Source: a virus
IMG/VR virus record: IMGVR_UViG_3300037117_000062
Coordinates: 1 to 23,014 of that record
Length of the DNA: 23,014 nt
Direction: 5' to 3' (one strand)
Part shown: in pieces, positions 7,656-14,296 of the stretch
Layout: every line of letters starts with the position of its first letter
Numbering within the stretch: position 1 is the stretch's first letter
Notes under the pieces: model-generated
Told to the model about the DNA's origin: nothing
The model's input: only the letters and a program-made list of their open reading frames with translations
Database searches by the model: none
Made by a program: the position numbers and the translations under genes

Positions 7656-8068
7656 TTAATCTCCGGCGGCTTCCTGTTCGGGTCGATCAGCGGGATGGCG
7701 CGCATGAGAACAATGCCGCCGTACATTTTGCCCAATCGCTTAACAACTAGATCAGCTTCTGCGGCGGTTAAAGCCGCCTGCTTTTCATTGCGAACCTTGT
7801 CCGCGAACGTAGCCCAAGACCATTTCTGCTCAGGGGTTACATCCTTTTCATCGCCACCGACAAAGAACAGCGCGTGCGCCACGGCATTGCCGAGCGTAAG
7901 TGGCTTGCAATGCGAGCAATCCTTGTCGCCTTCCGACTTGGTGAATTGATCGTCAATTGGCTTGCCTGCATCGTCATGCAGGATGGTTGTCATATCGACG
8001 GTGCGTGGCTTGTCCTGGGCATAAGCAGGCGAACATAACAATGACAGAGCGATGATTAGATATTTCAT
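7652..8068 (-). CDS. Exported protein with CxxC motif, 138 aa
   Basis: The ATG at 8068 is preferred over the upstream in-frame GTG at 8080 because it forms an ATGA overlap with the previous stop and gives a clean signal peptide, MKYLIIALSLLCSPAYA, with probable cleavage after residue 17. The mature part has DCSHCKPLTLGNAVAHALFF. A helical C-terminal part follows: LTAAEADLVVKRLGKMYGG, then VLMRAIPLIDPN. The pattern TLGNAVAHAL followed by LT..EADLVVKRLGK.Y resembles small proteins found near phage structural genes, which normally lack a signal peptide. The CxxC could bind metal or form a disulphide in the periplasm. Function unknown. Confidence 0.7.
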   Translation of the reverse strand: MKYLIIALSLLCSPAYAQDKPRTVDMTTILHDDAGKPIDDQFTKSEGDKDCSHCKPLTLGNAVAHALFFVGGDEKDVTPEQKWSWATFADKVRNEKQAALTAAEADLVVKRLGKMYGGIVLMRAIPLIDPNRKPPEIK

Positions 8069-8241
8069 TTTGAGCACCATTCTGGGAATGAGACACCTTT
8101 TTCAAGCGAGAATACAGGTTTGCCGTTAATCTCAGCGCTAAGGCGCATGTTCAGTGCGCGCAATTCAGGAGATTGCTGTTGCGGCGCTTGAGCTTGAGCG
8201 GCCCCACACATAAACAGAAAACAGAAAAGTAGACGTTTCAT
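8065..8241 (-). CDS. Small exported protein, 58 aa
   Basis: The ATG at 8241 overlaps the TAA of the 605-residue protein as TAATG, and its TGA overlaps the next ATG as ATGA. The product has 58 residues. It starts with a signal peptide (MKRLLFCFLFMCGAAQA) whose cleavage site is likely after residue 17, followed by a glutamine/proline stretch and a short soluble tail containing LRALNMRLSAEINGKPVF. The cysteine at position 12 is not in a convincing lipobox. Perfect overlap on both sides makes it a real gene despite its size. Function unknown; a small periplasmic or spanin-like component is only a guess. Confidence 0.65.
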   Translation of the reverse strand: MKRLLFCFLFMCGAAQAQAPQQQSPELRALNMRLSAEINGKPVFSLEKGVSFPEWCSK

Positions 8242-10058
8242 TAGCGCAGTGTCCTCTTCAATTGTTCGATTTCCGCCTGCTGTTGCTGCACCGCCCGAAC
8301 TAGCACAGGCACGACTCCGAGATAGTCAAACGTGTTCGGCCTGCCGCTTGCATCAACGCCCATCAAATCTGGAAGCACCGTCCCACCCTGTTCGGCCGTG
8401 AAGCCATAGAGCAAGTGATCTGGGTTTCCGTGATCGGCATTGAGATAGTAGCTGACCGGGCGAAGCTGCATGATCTGGTCTAGGCCGGCGTTTAGTTCCG
8501 CAATGCTGTGCTTATAGCGCGCGGACGATGTGCCGAGACAGATACCGATGGTGCCGGAGCCTGAGTAAAGCGAGTGAGTAGTCGTATCCTCACAAACCGT
8601 GGCATCGGTATGGGCAGTATCAGCAGTAATGGACGGCAACAGGACGGTTCCACCAGAAGTATCGACCGTCAAATAAACCGCCCCGCCGCCTGCTTTTTGA
8701 ACACGAAATGCCGAAGTGCTATCCGTTCCTGGTCGGAACAAATGTCCAACATTGCCTTTGCTAACGTATAATATTTCTATGTTTGTGTCGGAGCCAATAG
8801 CGTTAAGCGTCACAATTCCTGGCGTTCCCGTAACACCACCAGTCAGCCCAAATTGGTCGGCGCAGGTGCCACCGCAATCCTGCACAACCGCGGAAACACC
8901 ATTCGTAACCGTACCTAAACTAAGCGTTCCGGTGCCTGCACTCTCAATCAATAGAGCACGCGAAGCATCTACACCAGTTCCTTGAATTGTAGCTGCGACT
9001 CCAGTAGTTGTTGAAACAACTTTAATGCCGTTGTGAGTAGCATCCGCGCCGATAGAATTAGCAAATATGTTAAAACTGCCGTCAATCTTTCCATTCGATC
9101 CCGGCCCAAGTAAAATGTTATTTGTGATTGTAGAATAATTGCTAAGGTCAAACCCAGACCCGATAGTTCCGCAGTTTCCAGTATTGGCGTGCGGATAACA
9201 GGCAAAAATTTTGCCGGTTGATTTAAGAGAGTGATACCCGGCGAATGATCCATCCAATAAAAGATAGTCCCACCCCGTTGCACCAGTTGCATTGTTTGCT
9301 GAATAGGCAACTCCAAATTGATTTGGAGACACAGTAGATGAGCCATCTTGGACAATTTGCATTCCAATCATTTGATCGGCACTTGCTCCGGTTCGCAAAC
9401 TCATATCTATTTCAAGGCCAACTCCTTGGCTCCAATCAGTTGCACCGGATAAAAATCGAACATATGGATTAAGTCCGAACAAGGAGCCTGCGCCGTTTCC
9501 GGTACCCGATGTTCCTCCCACATTTACGCTGGCCTGAGCGGTCAATCCTATTGTCGAATATTGTGAATTGGTGTCGGAAGGAACCGCATTGAGATTTAAA
9601 TCAAATTGAGCAAGCGAGCGGCCACCTTTCATCCCAGTGCCGCCATAGTTTCCTGAAAAATAAAACGTGTAAAGAGACACGCCCGATCCGCTGGCATCAA
9701 CCGTGTCTGAGTTCATAAGAAACAAATTCAGCGAACATCGGCCAGAGTTACACGCCCCTGTCGCCGTATCCGTCGATGTTATTCCGCGCATGCCCGCACT
9801 TGAGGATGCGCCTGCGCCGTAGTTAATAGTTGAACTTAGATTTAACCCTGTAGGAAGAGAGACATACCCCGGCGACGACGCCAGCGCCGAACTATCCTGT
9901 ATCTGCGTCGTGCCAAGGCCAACGATTACGTCGCCAGCGGTGACAGTGCCGGGCAACGGATTGGTTCCACCGGAACCTGGCGGGAGAGGCCCAATCGTCT
10001 GCGCGTGCAGAGACGTGGCGAACAACAGGCCGAAGATAAGTGCTAAGATTTTTTTCAT
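8241..10058 (-). CDS. Signal-peptide-bearing fibre-like protein with C-terminal S74 chaperone domain
   Basis: This 605-residue protein starts MKKILALIFGLLFATSLHAQ, a textbook Sec signal peptide with probable cleavage after residue 19. The long middle (about 20-505) is rich in Gly, Ser, Thr and Asn with no enzyme motif and looks like a beta-structured fibre. The C-terminal hundred residues form an intramolecular chaperone (peptidase S74) domain: SSARYKHSIAELNAGLDQI, LRPVSYYLNADHGNPDHLLY, GFTAEQGG, and the terminal coiled coil AVQQQQAEIEQLKRTLR. Ser511 and Lys516 have the five-residue spacing of the self-cleavage serine and lysine of endosialidase tailspikes. The domain trimerises the fibre and then cuts itself off. 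The gene looks more A+T-rich than its neighbours, suggesting separate origin. Confidence 0.85.
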   Translation of the reverse strand: MKKILALIFGLLFATSLHAQTIGPLPPGSGGTNPLPGTVTAGDVIVGLGTTQIQDSSALASSPGYVSLPTGLNLSSTINYGAGASSSAGMRGITSTDTATGACNSGRCSLNLFLMNSDTVDASGSGVSLYTFYFSGNYGGTGMKGGRSLAQFDLNLNAVPSDTNSQYSTIGLTAQASVNVGGTSGTGNGAGSLFGLNPYVRFLSGATDWSQGVGLEIDMSLRTGASADQMIGMQIVQDGSSTVSPNQFGVAYSANNATGATGWDYLLLDGSFAGYHSLKSTGKIFACYPHANTGNCGTIGSGFDLSNYSTITNNILLGPGSNGKIDGSFNIFANSIGADATHNGIKVVSTTTGVAATIQGTGVDASRALLIESAGTGTLSLGTVTNGVSAVVQDCGGTCADQFGLTGGVTGTPGIVTLNAIGSDTNIEILYVSKGNVGHLFRPGTDSTSAFRVQKAGGGAVYLTVDTSGGTVLLPSITADTAHTDATVCEDTTTHSLYSGSGTIGICLGTSSARYKHSIAELNAGLDQIMQLRPVSYYLNADHGNPDHLLYGFTAEQGGTVLPDLMGVDASGRPNTFDYLGVVPVLVRAVQQQQAEIEQLKRTLR

Positions 10059-10059
10059 G

Positions 10060-10515
10060 TCACTGGCTCGTCACAATGTAGCCGTCACCAGAGGTACCGG
10101 TGATGTCAACGGCATCTGTTAAAACGATTGTTCCGGCAGTACAGGAAATTGTTTGGCCGGGGTTGATCTGGAAAGCATTAGAGGTTGTGGCGCTACCAAT
10201 GGTGCCAAAGTAAATGTACTGCACATGCGCTCCGGTGTTTTGCAGCAAACAGCCTTTGCGCGTGCTTGATGAGGCGAGAGCTGCCTGGAACGTATTGGTG
10301 ACGGAGATCGTTGAATTGGTTGTAGTTGTCGTGGCGCCAGAAGTGGTGCTCGCATTGATACACAGCTTTCCGTTAGTATCAATATACAAGTCACCGCTGA
10401 AGCCCGTCACCGCCGTTATCGATGAGCAGGATGACACTACAACGACAGCATTAGCCGGCAGCGGCACTAGCAACCAGGCACAAGCTAGTACGATAGCAGT
10501 AATTATCTTTTTCAT
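10060..10515 (-). CDS. Exported beta-rich protein, 151 aa
   Basis: The ATG at 10515 gives the signal peptide MKKIITAIVLACAWLLVPLP followed by ANA, with probable cleavage after residue 23; GAGGA lies upstream. The mature protein is Thr/Ser-rich. It ends in a domain containing KGCLLQNTGAHVQYIYFGTI, FQINPGQTISC and DAVDITGTSGDGYIV. This C-terminal pattern (QNTG, YFG, PGQ.ISC, ITGT.GD) is seen in small phage decoration or fibre-associated proteins. Here it is preceded by an export signal. One base separates its stop from the 605-residue gene, so the two exported products are probably made together and may interact. Confidence 0.7.
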   Translation of the reverse strand: MKKIITAIVLACAWLLVPLPANAVVVVSSCSSITAVTGFSGDLYIDTNGKLCINASTTSGATTTTTNSTISVTNTFQAALASSSTRKGCLLQNTGAHVQYIYFGTIGSATTSNAFQINPGQTISCTAGTIVLTDAVDITGTSGDGYIVTSQ

Positions 10516-10531
10516 TGCCACATTTTCCTCA

Positions 10532-10732
10532 TCATGCATGAGCCCAGAAGTGCATAGACAGAACACCAACCAGCACGCCGAACCAGAACGGGATGATTGG
10601 CCACTGGCGCGTCCACTTGCGGATGTGATCGGATAGTGTGCCCGCTGTGCCGTTGCGATAATAGCTGACCGCTTCCAGCGCGCCGAGGCTTACGATGAAG
10701 CAACCGATCCAGATCAGCCAGATCACAGTCAC
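10532..10732 (-). CDS. Small two-helix membrane protein (holin candidate)
   Basis: A GTG start overlaps the upstream stop as GTGA. The 66-residue product has a first membrane helix at the N-terminus (VIWLIWIGCFIVSLGALEA), a basic loop with YYRNGTAGTLSDHIRKWTRQ, and a second helix near the C-terminus (FWFGVLVGVLSMHFW). Size and topology would suit a class II holin. Holins are defined by function rather than sequence, no endolysin gene is visible in the window, and related short proteins are found near phage fibre genes without known lysis roles. The membrane location is well supported; the holin role is not. Confidence 0.6.
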   Translation of the reverse strand: MTVIWLIWIGCFIVSLGALEAVSYYRNGTAGTLSDHIRKWTRQWPIIPFWFGVLVGVLSMHFWAHA

Positions 10733-11175
10733 GGTATTGAAACAAGCGCCGCGGCTGTGACTAGCGCCGTGATCTGATCTGCCGTTAAGCCTATAGCCTC
10801 ACCGAGCGCGAGTAGCGTCGTCGAGTTGGCTGGAATTACATTGGTGCCGTGCGCGAAGAACGCCGACACCGCCGAATTGTTGAGCGCAGCAACCGCAGCT
10901 TGTGCCGCGGTCCACTGCGTCGGTGTCATAACCGACTGCAACTGCCAGAGCTGACAACTTGGAATCGGCGCGGGTGGTGCCACATAAGCAGCAATTGCGC
11001 CAAAGTCGCCAGCAACTGCTCTGCTAAAAATTTCAGCGCCATGTGCTTCATAATCTGTAGCAGTTGCTGTAAACGGTATAGTCCCTAATGTATCAAACGT
11101 TACTTGGCAATTGATCATAGTATGCGCAGCATCAGCCCATTGGCAATCAGCGACCGTTGTGTATGCCAGTGTCAT
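10729..11175 (-). CDS. Hypothetical phage protein, 148 aa (fibre-associated candidate)
   Basis: The ATG start has GGAAA a few bases upstream. The N-terminal half contains DCQWADAAHTMINCQVTF and a region like those of small proteins encoded after tail fibre genes (PFTATATDYEAHGAEIFSRA, then GDFGAIAAY). The C-terminal half is alanine-rich and helical. Position immediately after the 411-residue fibre-like gene suggests a fibre assembly or adhesion partner. No signal peptide, membrane helix or enzyme motif is visible. Confidence 0.5.
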   Translation of the reverse strand: MTLAYTTVADCQWADAAHTMINCQVTFDTLGTIPFTATATDYEAHGAEIFSRAVAGDFGAIAAYVAPPAPIPSCQLWQLQSVMTPTQWTAAQAAVAALNNSAVSAFFAHGTNVIPANSTTLLALGEAIGLTADQITALVTAAALVSIP

Positions 11176-11187
11176 TTGTTTTTCCGT

Positions 11188-12423
11188 TTAAGCTATTCTA
11201 ACAAAAAGACCTATATAATATTGGGGAACTTGGTTTCCAGTAATATTTCTCCAAGTGCCACTTTGTGGGGTGCCAGCGCCATTTACAGTGGTGGTAGCCA
11301 AATTAAAGTTGCACAAATTTAATGCTGATCCAGCTACCGTTGCCTCATCAGAAACGAAGCTAACACCACTTAACAGCACCGGACCGGACCATCCAACTGG
11401 CATAGTACCGTTCGTCGGTATCGGCGCGTAAGCAGCCAAGGCTGCCGCAGCAGCTCTTGACGTGTCGGTAGGATGGATGTGATCGATGCGGGCGCCGTGG
11501 GTTGAGGTCCCAGCCGATGCTGTACCATCAACTACCGGCGTCTCAGTAGCGGCAAGCTGGGCGAGGACGAACTGCGCGGTAGCAATCGCCGTCGAGTTAG
11601 TGTCACGCGCCACCGTTGTGGTAGTCGGCGTGCCGCTGAACGCCGGCCCCGCCAACAGCGCATAAGCTGACAAGTCGGGGGTCGGGGCATCATCCCAAGT
11701 ACCGCGCGCCGTTAAATACTTCGGGTCGGTGCCGTCACCTGCGGCCGGTGCCGGTACCAAACCCCTGACGCCGACTGCGGTCCCGGATGCCCCCACCATG
11801 TCCGGCACCGCGGACGTGATGGTACTGATAGGTATGGCCGTGGGCGACGCCGCCCCAGTGCCGTTGTTGCCGACCAACGTGCTGCCGGCTTGAACCGCCA
11901 GGTTGCTTAGCGCGATGCCAGTGACGGTCGTATAGGTTGGCGAAACACGGTGCCAAGTATTGTCGGAGCCACCGCTGTAGACAATCCAATCGCCGACGCT
12001 CCAGGTGGAGACGCCAGAAACTGTAGCAGTGCCGGCGACGTTGCAGATGTAGAAATTGCCGCTGATACCGCTGCCAGAGGCAAGATGTGGCGAGTTAGTA
12101 CTACCATTCCAAACACCGAGATAACTCAAACCGCCAAGCACCGACGATGGCAGCTCAGCGGTTGGAATACGCCCGGTGGCGTCAAGCGTCGCCACGCCAT
12201 TGGAGGTGCCCAGCAGCCGATCGAAGTAGGCAGTGGTCGCCAACAACGCCGAGTTACTATTTTGCGCCGGCGTCGGTGCCGTCGGCAGTCCGGTAAAATT
12301 AGGAGAGTTTAGTGGGGCTGCGCCAGCTAGAGAAGCTGCCGCGGCTGCCGCCTCGTTGGCCGCGATGACGCATTGGGCCAGCAACGACTCACACTGCCGA
12401 ATAATCTGGGACGTGGTCGTCAT
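11188..12423 (-). CDS. Tail fibre-like protein with two phage fibre repeats
   Basis: This 411-residue protein starts at an ATG overlapping the upstream stop (ATGA). After an alanine-rich N-terminal helix, a fibre repeat is visible at about residues 38-71 (LNSPNFTGLPTAP, then ALLATTAYFDRLL). A second related one is at about 256-291 (LAGPAFSGTPTTTT, then TAIATAQFVLAQLA). Between them are YLGVWNGSTNSP and WSVGDWIVYSGGSDNTWHRV, typical of phage fibre shafts, and YLTARGTWDD. HGARIDHIHPTD at about 309-320 is another recurrent fibre motif. The C-terminus ends with a compact YYIGLFVRIA. There is no signal peptide, unlike the 605-residue protein nearby. Likely role: host receptor binding. Confidence 0.75.
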   Translation of the reverse strand: MTTTSQIIRQCESLLAQCVIAANEAAAAAASLAGAAPLNSPNFTGLPTAPTPAQNSNSALLATTAYFDRLLGTSNGVATLDATGRIPTAELPSSVLGGLSYLGVWNGSTNSPHLASGSGISGNFYICNVAGTATVSGVSTWSVGDWIVYSGGSDNTWHRVSPTYTTVTGIALSNLAVQAGSTLVGNNGTGAASPTAIPISTITSAVPDMVGASGTAVGVRGLVPAPAAGDGTDPKYLTARGTWDDAPTPDLSAYALLAGPAFSGTPTTTTVARDTNSTAIATAQFVLAQLAATETPVVDGTASAGTSTHGARIDHIHPTDTSRAAAAALAAYAPIPTNGTMPVGWSGPVLLSGVSFVSDEATVAGSALNLCNFNLATTTVNGAGTPQSGTWRNITGNQVPQYYIGLFVRIA

Positions 12424-12932
12424 TCTTTTACCTTGACGCTGCCAGGGTAGACCTCATCACGCGGGGTAACATGGATGCGTCGTAGCATGATCAGCAACTT
12501 GTCCTTGCCAACTGATATCTGATGGCCCAAGTCATAATCGCGCATGGCATAGATCTTTGGGTCTTTCTTCCGCAGCCGCTTCTTGAACGGTATCGGCGCG
12601 CCGATGGTAAGAGCGCGAAGCCTAACCGAGCTGAACGAACAGTTGGTAGCACCAGCAACCTTGGACAGCCCTATTTCGCCGCGAGCACACTTGCGGATAA
12701 GTTCGTCGTCCTGCTCGGTGAAATATAGCCGACGACGACGCTGCGGAAACACCAACCCTATGCGCTTGGCATGGTAGGCGATGGTGGTCTTGGCCGCTTC
12801 AAGTCGGTAACAAGTCTCAGTGACCGTAAGGCCGTCGACTGCACACTGTATCAACTCGGGGTCGGTGAACTTACGCAGCTTTGAGTGTGATAGCACTTGT
12901 GCCAAGTGACGGCGTTCAGAGAAGATGGTCAC
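12420..12932 (-). CDS. Tandem helix-turn-helix protein in the structural operon
   Basis: A GTG start overlaps the MuF-like stop as GTGA, and the stop overlaps the fibre start as ATGA. The 170-residue basic protein shows two consecutive HTH-like segments. The first (about residues 20-60) contains FTDPELIQCAVDGLTVTETC followed by an AYHAKRIGL recognition-helix-like stretch. The second (about 68-110) contains YFTEQDDELIRKCARGEIGL and a following SFSSVRLRALTIGAP. The pattern of an acidic first helix, a short turn and a basic helix ending in IG resembles GcrA- or Myb-type HTH domains. A DNA-binding regulator or recombination-associated factor is likely; its target is unknown. Confidence 0.6.
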   Translation of the reverse strand: MTIFSERRHLAQVLSHSKLRKFTDPELIQCAVDGLTVTETCYRLEAAKTTIAYHAKRIGLVFPQRRRRLYFTEQDDELIRKCARGEIGLSKVAGATNCSFSSVRLRALTIGAPIPFKKRLRKKDPKIYAMRDYDLGHQISVGKDKLLIMLRRIHVTPRDEVYPGSVKVKE

Positions 12933-13747
12933 ATGTCAAGTCCCGGTATGACCGAACGCGACACGCAACGGCAGTTTATCAATTCGCCAGGCAGGATAAA
13001 TTTCCCCTCATCGGGGTCATACCAGCCTTCAGATATTTTATACCGCTTACCGTTGTTCTTGACGTGACTTGGCCTCGGCGTCTTGCCACCGTGCGAATGC
13101 ATCCAAATAGCTTCGGTAATCTTCATTTCTTTTTGTCTGGCACGCTGCATGGCAGCAGTCGCCAAGTTGTTCTGGCTACGCGCTATAAGCGCGGCCCGCC
13201 GCTTAGTGACGCCTAATTGTTCTCGAAGCTCTTTAGCCAGTCCGCCAATATCGCGACCGGTCTGGACCGACCGCATCACCATGCCCTCAACTTGACTGAG
13301 GTATGTAGCTGGGATGCTCTTGATCAGTGCGACGTTCTGATGAATAGTGGCGTCGATGATGTCGCGCATTGCCGGCGTCATGGTAAAGCCCACCGCAAAG
13401 CCGCCCTTCCTCAAGGCCGATAAGAGAGCCGCATCGCTGCGCTGGCTGACGTCCTGCGCAAAGTAATGGGCCAGCTCAGTGGCGGCTTGGTCGAAGTTGT
13501 ACATCCACTGACGCACCAGCTGCTGGACGGCGGCCTGTAGCTCGCTGGCAGGCGTTGCGTCTTGGGCCAATTCAGGTCGCAGTCGTTTGTACTGCTGCTC
13601 GATCCAGTGCTGGACTGAGACGCCCATCTTCTCAATCAGCTCAACCAGCCGACGCCGGTAGGCTACCTCGAGGCCAATATTAGGGCGCACGGGGCGTAGC
13701 ACCTTGTCAGTGCGATCGCGATCCTTGCGGTAGATGTAAGGGGCCAT
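12929..13747 (-). CDS. MuF-like head morphogenesis protein
   Basis: The ATG at 13747 overlaps the previous stop as TAATG and gives 272 residues; an upstream in-frame start at 13765 is less likely. The N-terminal half is helical. The C-terminal part has the Mu protein F-like/SPP1 gp7 signature: KRRAALIARSQNNLATAAM, then EAIWMHSHGGKTPRPSH, and PGELINCRCVSRSVIPG. These proteins enter the prohead with the portal and help DNA ejection or head assembly. Position downstream of the portal gene is the classical place. There is no toxin domain at the C-terminus as seen in some MuF fusions. Confidence 0.88.
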   Translation of the reverse strand: MAPYIYRKDRDRTDKVLRPVRPNIGLEVAYRRRLVELIEKMGVSVQHWIEQQYKRLRPELAQDATPASELQAAVQQLVRQWMYNFDQAATELAHYFAQDVSQRSDAALLSALRKGGFAVGFTMTPAMRDIIDATIHQNVALIKSIPATYLSQVEGMVMRSVQTGRDIGGLAKELREQLGVTKRRAALIARSQNNLATAAMQRARQKEMKITEAIWMHSHGGKTPRPSHVKNNGKRYKISEGWYDPDEGKFILPGELINCRCVSRSVIPGLDM

Positions 13748-13938
13748 TAGGACGCCAGCAGACAAGCTATTGCACTGATCACGATTATTGCAGCGAGAGA
13801 CAACAAGCCATTATTATTGCGAATGACCCAAGGCACCGGTGGCAACATATCGTGGTACTCACGTCTCCTGGTGATCCTTACGAACAGGACCCCTTCGGCG
13901 GCAAGCGCGTCTCTTAGATGAACAGTGGTAAGGCTCAT
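13747..13938 (-). CDS. Small membrane-anchored protein, 63 aa
   Basis: The ATG at 13938 starts one base after the TGA of the preceding 27-residue ORF (TGATATG), and the stop overlaps the MuF-like start. The N-terminal forty residues are soluble and charged (RITRRREYHDMLPP). A single C-terminal membrane helix is visible (LLSLAAIIVISAIACLLAS). Family unknown. Its place in a row of tiny membrane peptides between portal and MuF suggests a membrane function such as lysis, superinfection exclusion or DNA entry; none is shown by sequence. Confidence 0.55.
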   Translation of the reverse strand: MSLTTVHLRDALAAEGVLFVRITRRREYHDMLPPVPWVIRNNNGLLSLAAIIVISAIACLLAS

Positions 13939-13939
13939 A

Positions 13940-14023
13940 TCAACCCATCGTCACTCTAAGCACCACCATCGACAGCACAATCATTACCACCAGCAAACTA
14001 CCGTAGCCAATAATCTGTGCCAT
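13940..14023 (-). CDS. Tiny single-helix membrane peptide, 27 aa
   Basis: This short reading frame encodes 27 residues that are almost wholly one hydrophobic helix (ATG at 14023; MAQIIGYGSLLVVMIVL, followed by a basic end with VVLRVTMG). It fills the space between neighbouring genes and its stop lies one base before the next start. A weak GACGGG precedes the ATG. Hydrophobic composition over its full length and fit between neighbours support it, but its size makes chance possible. Confidence 0.4.
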   Translation of the reverse strand: MAQIIGYGSLLVVMIVLSMVVLRVTMG

Positions 14024-14114
14024 GAAACCCGTCCCGGCGCTCGACTGCACTCGTCTTCACTACGGCTGACCTGTGGTTGAGGAGTCGTCGAAGGCGCCGG
14101 GAGGTAACAATCAT
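13998..14114 (-). CDS. Possible small basic peptide, 38 aa
   Basis: An ATG overlaps the stop of the 61-residue membrane protein as ATGA and opens a 38-codon frame. The product is strongly basic at the start (TSRRLRRLLNHRSAVV) and has no hydrophobic helix. Its end overlaps the 27-residue membrane peptide by 26 bases in another frame. The coupling signal is the main support. It may be only spacer, in which case 14024-14110 holds no gene. Confidence 0.3.
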   Translation of the reverse strand: MIVTSRRLRRLLNHRSAVVKTSAVERRDGFHGTDYWLR

Positions 14115-14296
14115 AACTGGATCAAGGCGAAGAGCACGACTGCAGCTATAATGGCAACAACGAACACGACGGCAAAGCCTGCCCAATATAAGTAGTCCCG
14201 CCGGCTTGGCCTAGCTACTTTGGCGTTCGGGTATAGATGAGCGGTTGACACCTTCTTGACGCGAAGCTGGATCAAGCGCGGATGCTCGTCTGCCAT
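14111..14296 (-). CDS. Small membrane protein, 61 aa
   Basis: The ATG overlaps the portal stop as TGATG. The first forty residues are soluble and basic (HPRLIQLRVKKVSTAHLY, then KVARPSRRDYLYW). One C-terminal membrane helix follows (WAGFAVVFVVAIIAAVVLFA). The layout, a basic N-terminus and C-terminal anchor, is shared with the 63-residue protein two genes downstream. Function unknown. Confidence 0.6.
   Translation of the reverse strand: MADEHPRLIQLRVKKVSTAHLYPNAKVARPSRRDYLYWAGFAVVFVVAIIAAVVLFALIQL

Noticed and set aside
10532-10732. Definite holin call
   Set aside because: Two membrane helices and size are compatible, but no endolysin or spanin gene is adjacent and holins lack diagnostic motifs.
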